A stretch of DNA of 6,727 nt from Thermocrinis sp. (GTDB taxonomy: Bacteria > Aquificota > Aquificia > Aquificales > Aquificaceae): NCBI GenBank assembly GCA_022759285.1, contig JAEMPM010000092.1, positions 1 to 6,727 on the forward strand, read 5' to 3'. The translations under genes and the position numbers were made by a program. Of this stretch, positions 1 through 6,688 are shown one piece after another. The notes beneath the pieces were generated by a model. The model searched no databases. It saw nothing but the letters and a program-made list of their open reading frames with translations, and was not told the origin of the DNA. Each line of letters starts with the position of its first letter. Position 1 is the first letter of the stretch.

Positions 1-1145
1 TAATCTGCAAGGTGCATAACTTTTTGGTTGGTTTTGTTTGCCTTTGTGCCATCCTTAAGGTTCAGCACACAGCCTGGACAAGATGTAAGCACCACCTCTG
101 CACCCGTCTTTTTTAGGTCTTCAATTTTCTCCTGCTGTATGCTTTTGGATAGCTTAGGGTTTGTTATAGAAAAGAGCCCCGCAAAGCCACAACAGGATTT
201 ATCCTTTTCAGCCTTTATCAGCTGGTCGCCCTCTACCCTTTTTAACAAACCATAAAAGACTTTGTCGCTTACCTTCATGGCACTGTAAGAATGGCAGGGC
301 ACATGAAAGGTAGTTTTTGTTCCTTTACCTTTAAAGGTTAGGTTGCTTTCAAAGAGTAGCTCCGCAAAGTCATATACCTTCTTCTTCAGACCATAGTCCT
401 CTTGAAGAGCACCACCGCACGTGGGACAGGCTACCACCACCGCATCAAACTGGTATTTTTCCATTTCCTTTAGGTTGTGTTCTTTCAATCTTTCAAAGGC
501 TTCCTTGTTGCCCGAATAGTAATGTGGAGCACCGCAACATTTAATGTCCTCTGGTACCACAACCGTCCAGCCTGCTTTGTTCATAAGCTTTATAACATTC
601 TCTCCCGTCTTTGAGTAAAAGGCGTCTATCATACAGCCCGTAAAGAACAAAAGCACACCCTTTTCTTGCTCAGCCTTAAAGGTCTTTCCCCTCAGACTAA
701 AGGCTTTTTTGTCCGGCTTTGGCATGAACTTTACCGCACCGGTGGGAAAGGGCACCTTTATCTCCTTAAAGGGTAACTTTTCCATCAGCTTGCCCGTTAG
801 TTTGATTACCTTTCGTCCCACTTCCGACTGCAAAAACTCCAAGCTTTTTAATGCGGCGGATTTAACAAAGGATTTCTTTTGGGTGCTTCTGACAGTAGCT
901 ACGATTTCTTTATACTCCACTCCGTTGGGACAGATCCACTCGCACCTTCTACACATGGCACACTGATCCAGGTACTTGTATGCTTCTTCGTCCTTGAGCT
1001 CACCACTGAGGAGCATTTCTGCCAAGGTGAGCCTTCCTCTTGCGTAGCCTGCCTCTTCTTGGATGTAGGGATAGGTAGGACATACGTACTTACACAGGGC
1101 ACACTTCACACATTTTTGGGTTAGATCCAAAGGAAGCTCAGCCAT
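1..1145 (-). CDS. GlcF/HdrD-like iron-sulfur oxidoreductase subunit (3' end cut off)
   Basis: I translated 381 residues from ATG at 1145 to the left edge with no stop, so the C-terminus is missing. E. coli GlcF is about 400 residues, so probably only a short tail is lost. Two ferredoxin-type [4Fe-4S] motifs come first: C12-x2-C15-x2-C18-x3-C22-P and C62-x2-C65-x2-C68-x3-C72-P. Two CCG domains follow, with cysteines C171, C203-C204-G205, C240/C243 and then C284, C318-C319-G320, C356/C359. This order is that of the iron-sulfur subunits of glycolate/lactate-type dehydrogenases (GlcF) and of HdrD, which move electrons between a flavoprotein or thiol substrate and quinone or another carrier. No flavin subunit is in the window, so the substrate is unknown. 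No membrane segment or signal peptide is seen, so it probably acts at the cytoplasmic face. An in-frame TAA lies two codons upstream, which fixes ATG 1145 as the earliest start. There is no good Shine-Dalgarno. The gene lies 51 bases downstream of the M16 pair and may be co-transcribed with it. Confidence 0.9.
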   Translation of the reverse strand, partial: MAELPLDLTQKCVKCALCKYVCPTYPYIQEEAGYARGRLTLAEMLLSGELKDEEAYKYLDQCAMCRRCEWICPNGVEYKEIVATVRSTQKKSFVKSAALKSLEFLQSEVGRKVIKLTGKLMEKLPFKEIKVPFPTGAVKFMPKPDKKAFSLRGKTFKAEQEKGVLLFFTGCMIDAFYSKTGENVIKLMNKAGWTVVVPEDIKCCGAPHYYSGNKEAFERLKEHNLKEMEKYQFDAVVVACPTCGGALQEDYGLKKKVYDFAELLFESNLTFKGKGTKTTFHVPCHSYSAMKVSDKVFYGLLKRVEGDQLIKAEKDKSCCGFAGLFSITNPKLSKSIQQEKIEDLKKTGAEVVLTSCPGCVLNLKDGTKANKTNQKVMHLAD

Positions 1146-1196
1146 AGTTTAGTTAAAGATATATTCCCCAATAAGCCACGTTATGATTAAACTCAC

Positions 1197-2450
1197 CTAA
1201 GGCTCCACTACCACACATTGATGGGCTTTCTTTAGGTTCTCCCTTACTCTCAAGACATCCTCAAGGCGTACATTCTCTATGTGTTTTACATACTCTTGGT
1301 CCATTTTGTAGCCAAAGCCCATTATCTCCCAAAAGCCCAATTGGAAGGCTTGTCTTCCTCTGGTTTGTCTGTCCAAAAGATAGGCACCTATGATCTTCTT
1401 CTTGGCAAGTTCTAAATCCTCATTGGTGATCTCTGCTTCTTGTACCACCCAAAGCAGGTCCTTTAGGGCATTTTCTTTTTTGTCTGGAGAAGTGCCAATA
1501 TATGTAAAAACCCTTGGAGAGTACAACCTTATAGGAAACGCAGAGTAAGTAGCGTAAGCGTATCCTCTTTTTTCTCTGAGCTCGCTAAAGAGCTTGGAAG
1601 TCATGCCATCTCCCAGTATGTTGTTTAGAACCCTAAGGGCGAAAAAGTCCGGGCTATTCAGTGAAACACCTTCAAAGGCACACAAAATTGTTGCCTGAGC
1701 ACCTTCCCTTTGAACCCTCTCTACCAAGCTCTCCCTTATAGGTTTGTCTTCCGCCTTAAGGTTGAACTCACCAGGGGGCAACTTAGAAAAGACAGTCCTT
1801 AGCCTTTTTTCTAACTCTTCCAATGGCATATCTCCCACCACAGCCACCACAATGTTTTTACCCTTCAGAACCTGTTGCCATCTTTTTATAAGATCCTCCC
1901 TCTCTACCTTTTCCACATCCTCCTCCCTTCCTTCGGGAGCCACCTCATAAGATGTTCCCCTGTAAGTTATCAACCTGAGCCTTTCCATGGCAAGTTCAAA
2001 GCCATCTTCCCTTCTGGACCTTATATTTGCTATGACCCTTCTTTTTTCCACCTGTAGTTGTTCCTCTGGAAATGTGGGCTCCAGAAGGATACTCTCTATC
2101 ACCCTTAGCCCCTGCTCAAGTCCCTCCGGTCTTGTGGAAAAGGTCAGGTATATGTAATCGTCTGCGGTAGAGGCTTCTATGCTACCGCCCCAGTCCTCAA
2201 AGGCACTGGCAATATCGTAGGAGCCAAAGGTCTTTGTTCCTTTAATCAAAAGTCTTGCCATAAGGTTTGTGGTTCCCCTCTTCTCTTCCCCATGGGTGCC
2301 AGATTTTATGAAGATGCTACCCGCCACTATACCTCTACCCTTTGTCTCCTTTATGATCAACTTTACGCCGTTTTCTAGATTCACCTCTTTCAACTTTGTA
2401 CCTCCGTAGGCCAAGCTAAAAAGGAGAAAAATTATAAGAAAGACACTCAT
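1197..2450 (-). CDS. Non-catalytic M16-family peptidase subunit, exported
   Basis: This 417-residue protein has the two-domain M16B fold but lacks the zinc site. Where an active enzyme has HxxEH, it reads G-T-T-N62-L-M-A65-R66, and the distal glutamate position is N142. The C-terminal half keeps the conserved L-R-E-K-R-G-Y-A-Y-A stretch (R292, Y299). In heterodimeric M16 enzymes the inactive subunit supplies this Arg/Tyr pair to hold the substrate. The N-terminus is a clear signal peptide: hydrophobic core at residues 3-13 and likely cleavage after A14-Y15-G16, so a periplasmic location is expected. Its start overlaps the stop of the upstream catalytic gene as ATGA (2447-2450), which points to translational coupling and equal amounts of the two proteins. 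A GGAGGT at 2400-2405, six bases before a TTG codon at 2393, could start a form without the signal peptide, but it also simply encodes Gly-Gly. The target protein is unknown. Family assignment is firm; location and pairing are inferred. Confidence 0.94.
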   Translation of the reverse strand: MSVFLIIFLLFSLAYGGTKLKEVNLENGVKLIIKETKGRGIVAGSIFIKSGTHGEEKRGTTNLMARLLIKGTKTFGSYDIASAFEDWGGSIEASTADDYIYLTFSTRPEGLEQGLRVIESILLEPTFPEEQLQVEKRRVIANIRSRREDGFELAMERLRLITYRGTSYEVAPEGREEDVEKVEREDLIKRWQQVLKGKNIVVAVVGDMPLEELEKRLRTVFSKLPPGEFNLKAEDKPIRESLVERVQREGAQATILCAFEGVSLNSPDFFALRVLNNILGDGMTSKLFSELREKRGYAYATYSAFPIRLYSPRVFTYIGTSPDKKENALKDLLWVVQEAEITNEDLELAKKKIIGAYLLDRQTRGRQAFQLGFWEIMGFGYKMDQEYVKHIENVRLEDVLRVRENLKKAHQCVVVEP

Positions 2451-3739
2451 TTTTCTGGTACCATCAAAATTTCCGAGTAAGGCTTGGTGAGTATGTACTT
2501 TTCCAGCACATTTAGAACATCCTTCTTTCTGACGGATCTTATGTTGCTTTCAAAGTAAAGGTAGTAGTCCAAAAGTCCCACCACTGTCAGAGAGTATCCA
2601 ATGTGGTAAGCTTCCCTTTGAGCCCTCTCAAGGGCAAAAACCTCCGAGTTTATGATTCTCTGCTTTGCCTTTTGTACCTCTTCGTCAGTCAGGGTCTGAG
2701 GGAGCTCTTGCAAAATCTGCATTACTCTTTCTTTTACCTCTTTATACCTGCTTGGATCAAAACTAGCGGATATAACAAAAATGTTATCCCTTGGTCTTGC
2801 AAAGTCTCCTGAGGATACCGAATATATTAACCCCTTTTCCACCAGCTCTTTGTAAAAGATGGATGTTCTGCCATTTCCGAGGATCTGGTCCAGCACCAAA
2901 AGGGCGTAGTAATCTTTTACCGCTACAGGCATCACCCTCCAACCTATGATCCAGTATGCCCTCTCTAACCTTTTGTCTTTTATTTCCTTAAAACGGTTTT
3001 CCAACTGCTCAGGCTCTGGCACATACTGGGTTCTTTTTACGGGCTTTCCTACCTCTTTACCAAAGGTCTCCTCTACAAAGCTTTTAACCTCCGAAGGTTC
3101 CACATCGCCCACCACTACTATCACCATATTTTGGGGCTGATAATAATTGTGGAAGAACTCCAAAAGGCTCTCCCTTGTAAACTTGCTTATGGTCTCTTCG
3201 TAGCCTATGATAGGGTATCTGTAGGGAGAGGCTTTATAGACTAGCTTTTCAAACTCTTCCCACAGAAGGTTTATAGGGTCATCTTTGCCCCTTCTTAGCT
3301 CCTCTATCACTATGGGCTTTTCCTTTTCCACCATATCCTCAGAGAGTAATGGCTTTTGGGTGAGTTGGTAGAGAATTTCAAGGGCAGACTTCCAATAGGG
3401 CTTTGCTACGGTTATGTAGTAAAAGGTGTATTCCTTGGATGTGGCCGCGTTCATCATACCACCCATGCCTTCCACCAACCTGTCTATCTCTCCGTAAGGG
3501 TACTTTTCAGAACCGTTAAAGAGCATGTGTTCTAAAAAGTGTGCCATGCCCTTCTGTTGGTAGTTCTCCTCTATGGAACCTACCTTGAACCAAACCTGCA
3601 AAGAAACAGCCTCCGTGTCATCCCTATGTTTTACCACCAAGATGGCACCGTTTTTGAGTTTATACTTTGCCAAATCTTGCACTGCAAGGGCGTAAGCCAT
3701 CAAAAATACCTCCAAAAGTAAAATGATAACAACTCTCAC
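2447..3739 (-). CDS. Catalytic M16-family zinc metallopeptidase subunit
   Basis: This 430-residue protein is of the insulinase/processing-peptidase family. The inverted zinc motif H67-F-L-E70-H71 is intact and is followed by E140-x6-E147, with E147 as likely third zinc ligand; E70 is the likely catalytic base. In the C-terminal domain the usual Arg of the Arg/Tyr pair is replaced by V300 (Y306 is kept), so substrate binding probably depends on the partner encoded by the next gene. The start is uncertain. GTG at 3739 has no Shine-Dalgarno but gives a plausible signal peptide (hydrophobic residues 3-16, A-L-A cleavage after A19) and lies just after a good promoter. ATG at 3700 has an ideal GGAGGT seven bases upstream (3708-3713) but would remove most of the signal. 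I prefer GTG because the partner also has a signal peptide. E10 inside the hydrophobic core is unusual. The partner gene overlaps the stop by four bases. It likely degrades or trims peptides in the periplasm; the substrate is unknown. Confidence 0.95.
   Translation of the reverse strand: MRVVIILLLEVFLMAYALAVQDLAKYKLKNGAILVVKHRDDTEAVSLQVWFKVGSIEENYQQKGMAHFLEHMLFNGSEKYPYGEIDRLVEGMGGMMNAATSKEYTFYYITVAKPYWKSALEILYQLTQKPLLSEDMVEKEKPIVIEELRRGKDDPINLLWEEFEKLVYKASPYRYPIIGYEETISKFTRESLLEFFHNYYQPQNMVIVVVGDVEPSEVKSFVEETFGKEVGKPVKRTQYVPEPEQLENRFKEIKDKRLERAYWIIGWRVMPVAVKDYYALLVLDQILGNGRTSIFYKELVEKGLIYSVSSGDFARPRDNIFVISASFDPSRYKEVKERVMQILQELPQTLTDEEVQKAKQRIINSEVFALERAQREAYHIGYSLTVVGLLDYYLYFESNIRSVRKKDVLNVLEKYILTKPYSEILMVPEK
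3708..3713 (-). promoter_or_regulatory. Strong Shine-Dalgarno inside the M16 signal-peptide coding region
   Basis: GGAGGT on the minus strand lies exactly seven bases before ATG 3700. It is the strongest ribosome-binding site near the 5' end of the M16 gene. If used, it gives a protein of 417 residues beginning M-A-Y-A-L-A-V-Q, without an export signal. An extended -10-like TGtTATCAT (-10 hexamer 3723-3728) lies a suitable distance upstream to make a short message starting near 3716. This site decides between the two possible starts. Confidence 0.5.
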
Positions 3740-3748
3740 AAGGTAGAA

Positions 3749-3776
3749 ATTTTAACCTTACTCCATTACTTTTCAA
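3749..3776 (-). promoter_or_regulatory. Candidate sigma-70-type promoter for the M16 block
   Basis: On the minus strand, TTGAAA (3776-3771) is followed after 16 bases by TAAAAT (3754-3749); each hexamer matches five of six consensus bases. The predicted start of transcription is near 3742, only about three bases before GTG 3739, so the message would be nearly leaderless. That fits the absence of a Shine-Dalgarno there. Its -35 lies on the same bases as the -35 of the divergent promoter. Confidence 0.5.
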
Positions 3777-3797
3777 CGATGGGAATGAATTTAAAAT
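3770..3797 (+). promoter_or_regulatory. Candidate sigma-70-type promoter for the sugar-nucleotide gene
   Basis: TTTTCA (3770-3775, four of six consensus bases) and TAAAAT (3792-3797, five of six) are separated by 16 bases. Seven bases after the -10 is the ATG at 3805, which is where transcription should begin. The gene has no Shine-Dalgarno, so a leaderless message is the natural reading. Confidence 0.45.
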
Positions 3798-3804
3798 ATC
3801 CTCA

Positions 3805-4746
3805 ATGCGCGTTTTGATAACGGGGTGCGCAGGCTTTATTGGTTCTCATCTTTGCGATAAGTTCTTGGCAGAGGGCTTTGAAGTTATAGGCATGGACAAC
3901 TTCATCACTGGCAGTCCTGACAACATAGCCCATCTTTTGGGACATCCGAGGTTTAAGTTCATCCACTACAATGTGGTCAATTACATATACATAGAAGGTC
4001 CTCTGGATATTATCCTTCACTTTGCGTGTCCTGCCTCTCCTGTAGATTATCTCAACCATCCTATACACACCATGAAGGTGGATTCTTTGGGAACGCTGAA
4101 CACCTTGGGACTTGCCAAGCTGAAGTCCGCCCGTTATGTGTTTGCATCCTCTTCGGAGGTATATGGGGACCCTCTAATGCATCCACAGAGGGAGGATTAC
4201 TGGGGCAATGTGAACCCGGTAGGTGCCCGAAGCGTCTATTCGGAAGCCAAAAGATTTTCGGAAGCCCTGTGCATGGCTTATCACCGGGAGCATGGAGTGG
4301 ATGTTAGGATCTTGAGAATATTCAACACCTACGGCGAGAGGATGAGGATCGGAGATGGTAGGGTGGTGCCCACTTTTCTGTACAAGGCCCTGAAGGGTGA
4401 GCCTATACCAGTCCACGGAGGAGGTACCCAAACCCGTAGCTTTTGTTACATAGAGGATATGGTGGAGGGTATATTCCGAGCGTCCATCAAAGATGGGATA
4501 GAGGGAGAGGTGATAAACTTGGGTAGCCCAGAGGAGATAAGCATCCTTGACCTTGCAAGGCTGGTGGTAGAGCTTACCAATTCTAACTCTCCTATACAAA
4601 TTCTGGATGGAAGAGAGGATGACCCAAAAAGAAGATGTCCGGATATTACAAAGGCAAAAAACCTTTTGGGCTGGGAGCCAAAAACCTCTCTGAGGGACGG
4701 CTTGAAAAAAACCATAGAGTGGTTAAAATCATATTCAAGGAGGTAA
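3805..4746 (+). CDS. UDP-glucuronate decarboxylase-type NAD-dependent sugar-nucleotide enzyme
   Basis: A 313-residue extended short-chain dehydrogenase/reductase. The NAD-binding G7-x2-G10-x2-G13 follows the first strand, with D31 after the second strand positioned to bind the NAD ribose. Catalytic residues seen are S116-S117-E118 in a S-S-E-V-Y-G-D-P block, Y145-x3-K149, and arginines in D-D-P-K-R-R (276-277). The blocks [23 protein letters not shown] and T-R-S-F-C-Y match UDP-xylose synthases, and the S-E (not D-E) pair argues against dTDP-glucose 4,6-dehydratase. The expected reaction is UDP-glucuronate to UDP-xylose, or a 4-keto intermediate, for cell-surface polysaccharide in the cytoplasm. 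The Y-S-E-A-K-R block differs from Y-D-E-G-K-R of many UXS enzymes, so the exact substrate is open. Length is that of the family. No other in-frame start precedes 3805. By hand count 6 of 21 arginines use CGN codons, against about 1 in 20 or fewer in most neighbours, hinting at a different history. Confidence 0.88.
   Translation: MRVLITGCAGFIGSHLCDKFLAEGFEVIGMDNFITGSPDNIAHLLGHPRFKFIHYNVVNYIYIEGPLDIILHFACPASPVDYLNHPIHTMKVDSLGTLNTLGLAKLKSARYVFASSSEVYGDPLMHPQREDYWGNVNPVGARSVYSEAKRFSEALCMAYHREHGVDVRILRIFNTYGERMRIGDGRVVPTFLYKALKGEPIPVHGGGTQTRSFCYIEDMVEGIFRASIKDGIEGEVINLGSPEEISILDLARLVVELTNSNSPIQILDGREDDPKRRCPDITKAKNLLGWEPKTSLRDGLKKTIEWLKSYSRR
4737..4744 (+). promoter_or_regulatory. Shine-Dalgarno of tatA, inside the end of the preceding gene
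   Basis: AAGGAGGT lies seven bases before ATG 4752. It is made from the last two arginine codons (AGG AGG) and the stop codon of the upstream gene. It fixes the tatA start at 4752 rather than at in-frame codons farther upstream, and it suggests that the two genes share one message. Confidence 0.8.
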
Positions 4747-4751
4747 AAAAT

Positions 4752-4955
4752 ATGTTTCATATGCCCAATTTGACGGAGCTGTTGGTGATATTTTTCATAG
4801 TCTTTTTACTCTTTGGAGCGTCAAGGTTGCCCGAGGTGGGCAGAGGTTTGGGAGAAGGTATAAGGAACTTTAAGAAGGCCCTTGCCGGCGAAACTGAGGA
4901 AGAAAAGAAGGTAAAAGAAGTTAAGGGTGAGGAAGTGAACAAAGAAAAGGTTTAA
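4752..4955 (+). CDS. tatA: Twin-arginine translocase subunit TatA
   Basis: A 67-residue protein with the TatA plan: a short N-terminus with a polar residue in the entry to the membrane helix (E9), one hydrophobic segment at residues 10-21, the conserved F21-G22 hinge, an amphipathic helix (about 25-44, with L-P-E-V-G-R-G-L-G and N39-F-K-K), and a charged, disordered tail rich in Glu and Lys. TatA forms the pore-making oligomer that lets the TatC complex move folded proteins carrying twin-arginine signals across the inner membrane. The short amphipathic region favours TatA over TatB. No tatC is in the window, so the rest of the machinery is elsewhere. It begins five bases after the sugar-nucleotide gene and is probably translated from the same message. 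Its stop codon overlaps that of nusB on the other strand. Confidence 0.92.
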   Translation: MFHMPNLTELLVIFFIVFLLFGASRLPEVGRGLGEGIRNFKKALAGETEEEKKVKEVKGEEVNKEKV

Positions 4956-5356
4956 GTTGCCTTTAGGATCTTTGAAATTATTCCGTTTACAAACTTGCTG
5001 GGTTTGCTTCCCGCATATTTGTAGGTTATGTTCATGTAGTCTTTGATTACTACCTTTGGGTTTTTAATCTTTGTGTATAGAAGCTCTGCAATTGCCAACC
5101 TTAGGATGGCCCTTTCTACGTATCCAAGCCTGTCAAAGTCCCAGTTTTCCAAGTTATCAGATATGGTTTTGTCTATATCACCTGCGTGTTCGAAGTATGT
5201 TCTTATAAGTTTACGCATGTATCTTCTCTGCTCGCTGTTTTTTACCCTGTTCATAGAAAGATACTCCTCAATAAGCTCCTCTATACTACCCCCTCTTATG
5301 TCCCACTGGTAAAGCACCAAAAAGGCGTCTTCTCTTGCCTTTGTTTTGTATATCAT
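4952..5356 (-). CDS. nusB: Transcription antitermination factor NusB
   Basis: A 134-residue all-helical protein. Family marks are R8-x2-A in the first helix, L-Y16-Q17-x-D19, W72 with D-R-L, E81-R-A-I-L-R-L-A and E-L-L in the middle, and F122-V-N-G near the C-terminus. The usual V-x-I-N-E stretch reads V-I-K-D here (103-106), a mild departure. NusB pairs with NusE (ribosomal protein S10), binds boxA in rRNA leaders and keeps RNA polymerase from stopping early. Its ATG overlaps the ribH stop as ATGA (5353-5356), and an AGGA at 5364-5367 inside ribH is spaced seven bases from the start, so translation is probably coupled. A ribH-nusB linkage is common in bacteria. It is the last gene of the panC-ribH-nusB operon and ends head-on against tatA with no room for a terminator between the stops. 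Confidence 0.95.
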   Translation of the reverse strand: MIYKTKAREDAFLVLYQWDIRGGSIEELIEEYLSMNRVKNSEQRRYMRKLIRTYFEHAGDIDKTISDNLENWDFDRLGYVERAILRLAIAELLYTKIKNPKVVIKDYMNITYKYAGSKPSKFVNGIISKILKAT

Positions 5357-5817
5357 CTAAGGGTCCTAAAGAGATTAACCATCTCTATGGTGGAGAGCAT
5401 GGCATCCCACCCTTTGTTACCGTGCTTCGTACCAGCCCTCTCTATGGCCTGTTCTAAGGTGTCTGCAGTTATGATCCCAAAGGAAACGGGCTTTCTGTGC
5501 TCCAAGCTGAGCATTGCCAGACCTTTTGAGACCTCGTTGGCTATGTATTCAAAGTGAGGAGTGGCACCCCTTATGAGGACACCTAAAGCTACTACGCCCT
5601 CTATATCTTCCTTTACAAGTAGCTCCTTAACCGCCATGGGAATCTCCCAAGAACCCGGCACTCTAACAAGGGTAAGGTTTTCCTCTTCTCCTTCATGTCT
5701 TAGAAAGCAGTCTATTGCACCCTCCACCAGCCTTTCCACCAGAGTATGGTTAAACCTACTCGCTACAATGCCTATCTTTAGCCCTCTTGCGGTTAGCTTT
5801 CCTTCATAACTTTTCAT
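5353..5817 (-). CDS. ribH: 6,7-dimethyl-8-ribityllumazine synthase
   Basis: A 154-residue enzyme that joins 5-amino-6-ribitylamino-uracil and 3,4-dihydroxy-2-butanone 4-phosphate to make lumazine, the direct precursor of riboflavin, in the cytoplasm. The sequence follows the A. aeolicus enzyme residue for residue through most of its length: S20-R21-F22-N23-H24 at the start, V-P-G-S-W-E-I-P at 53-60, [10 protein letters not shown]88-F with the catalytic histidine, and R127-A-G-T-K-H-G-N-K-G. Because the A. aeolicus enzyme forms a 60-subunit icosahedral shell, the same assembly is likely here (inference). The ATG start is fixed by GGAGG at 5825-5829, seven bases upstream, and by matching length. 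The gene overlaps the end of panC by 14 bases and overlaps nusB by four. No FMN riboswitch is present. Confidence 0.98.
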   Translation of the reverse strand: MKSYEGKLTARGLKIGIVASRFNHTLVERLVEGAIDCFLRHEGEEENLTLVRVPGSWEIPMAVKELLVKEDIEGVVALGVLIRGATPHFEYIANEVSKGLAMLSLEHRKPVSFGIITADTLEQAIERAGTKHGNKGWDAMLSTIEMVNLFRTLR

Positions 5818-6667
5818 GACTGAGCCTCCAGTTGTCTATTAGCCTTGTGTTGCCCACATAAAGAGCAACCAAAATCCTATCACCCTCTTTCACCTCTTCC
5901 ACTGGGTTTAGTTCCTCATCCGTTATTTCTACATAATCAATCTTTCTAACATGGGGTTGCTTCAAAAGAAAATCCTTTATAGCTTCCTTTAGCAGGTTTG
6001 CATCCGTGTTTCCCGATTGGAAGAGTTTTTGAGCAATCAAAAAGGACTTGTAAATGGCTGAAGCGCTTTGTCTTTCCTCTGGGCTCAAATACACATTCCT
6101 TGAACTGCAAGCGAGCCCATCCTCTTCCCTAACGGTGGGCACTGGCACAATCTCAACCGGTAAAGAAAGGTCCTTTACGAGCCTTTCTACAACCTTTAGC
6201 TGTTGGTAATCTTTTTCTCCAAAATAAGCCCTATCGGGCTGAACTATATGGAGCAGTTTTAGAACCACTATGGCCACGCCGTTGAAGTGCCCTGGTCTGT
6301 AAGCACCTTCTAACCTATCGGTAAGCCTGGGTATGTCTATTTTTACCTTGGGTAGTTCAGGATACATCTCTTGGTCTTCAGGGGCAAATACCACATCCAC
6401 ACCTACCTCCTCGCACATAGCAAGGTCTCTTTCTAAATCCCGCGGATATCTTTCGTAGTCTTCACCCACTCCAAACTGGATAGGATTGACATATATGCTA
6501 ACCACAGTGACCTCGTTTTGGAGTTTTGAGAGCTTTATCAGTTCCATATGGCCTTTGTGTAGATACCCCATGGTGGGTACAAAACCCACCGATAGATTGC
6601 TTCCGTTACGTCTCAATTCCTTCAAAAAGCTTCTAATCTCCTTTATTTTCTTAAAGAGTTTCGGCAT
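5804..6667 (-). CDS. panC: Pantothenate synthetase (pantoate--beta-alanine ligase)
   Basis: A 287-residue cytoplasmic enzyme that uses ATP to join pantoate and beta-alanine, the last step of pantothenate (coenzyme A precursor) synthesis. It shows the nucleotidyl-transferase signature P31-T-M-G-Y-L-H37-K-G-H40, the N61-P-x-Q-F65 pantoate-site block, R-P-G-H-F-N-G (124-130), F-G-E-K-D-Y-Q-Q-L (149-157) and the KMSKS-like loop R180-E-E-D-G-L-A-C-S188-S189-R190-N. Length is normal for the family. The start at 6667 is supported by a GGTGA six bases upstream and an in-frame TGA three codons before it. It is the first gene of the operon, with a strong promoter just upstream. Its end overlaps ribH by 14 bases. 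The pairing of two cofactor-pathway genes with nusB looks like a growth-linked housekeeping operon. Confidence 0.98.
   Translation of the reverse strand: MPKLFKKIKEIRSFLKELRRNGSNLSVGFVPTMGYLHKGHMELIKLSKLQNEVTVVSIYVNPIQFGVGEDYERYPRDLERDLAMCEEVGVDVVFAPEDQEMYPELPKVKIDIPRLTDRLEGAYRPGHFNGVAIVVLKLLHIVQPDRAYFGEKDYQQLKVVERLVKDLSLPVEIVPVPTVREEDGLACSSRNVYLSPEERQSASAIYKSFLIAQKLFQSGNTDANLLKEAIKDFLLKQPHVRKIDYVEITDEELNPVEEVKEGDRILVALYVGNTRLIDNWRLSHEKL
5825..5829 (-). promoter_or_regulatory. Shine-Dalgarno of ribH, inside panC
   Basis: GGAGG on the minus strand ends seven bases before the ribH ATG (5817). It lies within the last codons of panC, so ribosomes finishing panC pass over it. This fixes the ribH start despite the 14-base gene overlap. 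Confidence 0.75.
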
Positions 6668-6673
6668 AGCTTT

Positions 6674-6678
6674 TCACC
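6674..6678 (-). promoter_or_regulatory. Shine-Dalgarno of panC
   Basis: GGTGA on the minus strand lies six bases before ATG 6667. With transcription predicted to start near 6682, the leader is only about 15 bases, too short for a riboswitch or attenuator. Confidence 0.6.
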
Positions 6679-6688
6679 AAGCTAAATA

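Noticed and set aside
1171..1184. Short inverted repeat (ATAA, 6-base loop, TTAT) in the gap between the inactive M16 gene and the iron-sulfur gene.
   Set aside because: The stem is only four A/T pairs with no following T-run; too weak for a terminator or operator.
1146..1196. Possible promoter for the iron-sulfur gene (TATATC or TATCTT on the minus strand just before ATG 1145).
   Set aside because: No acceptable -35 at 16-18 bases; AT-rich chance matches are expected, so no separate promoter is claimed.
4174..4599. Minus-strand open frame of 141 codons antisense to the sugar-nucleotide gene.
   Set aside because: It lies wholly inside a gene with clear family motifs, has no recognisable domain, and its composition is that of a reverse-frame shadow.
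4635..4751. A longer in-frame N-terminal extension of TatA.
   Set aside because: It overlaps the conserved C-terminus of the sugar-nucleotide enzyme, whereas ATG 4752 has an ideal Shine-Dalgarno and gives the normal TatA N-terminus.
5186..5557. Plus-strand open frame of 123 codons across nusB and ribH.
   Set aside because: It spans two well-supported opposite-strand genes and encodes a low-complexity sequence with no motif.
5818..5840. FMN riboswitch ahead of ribH.
   Set aside because: ribH begins inside panC, and the sequence before it is panC coding sequence with only a Shine-Dalgarno.
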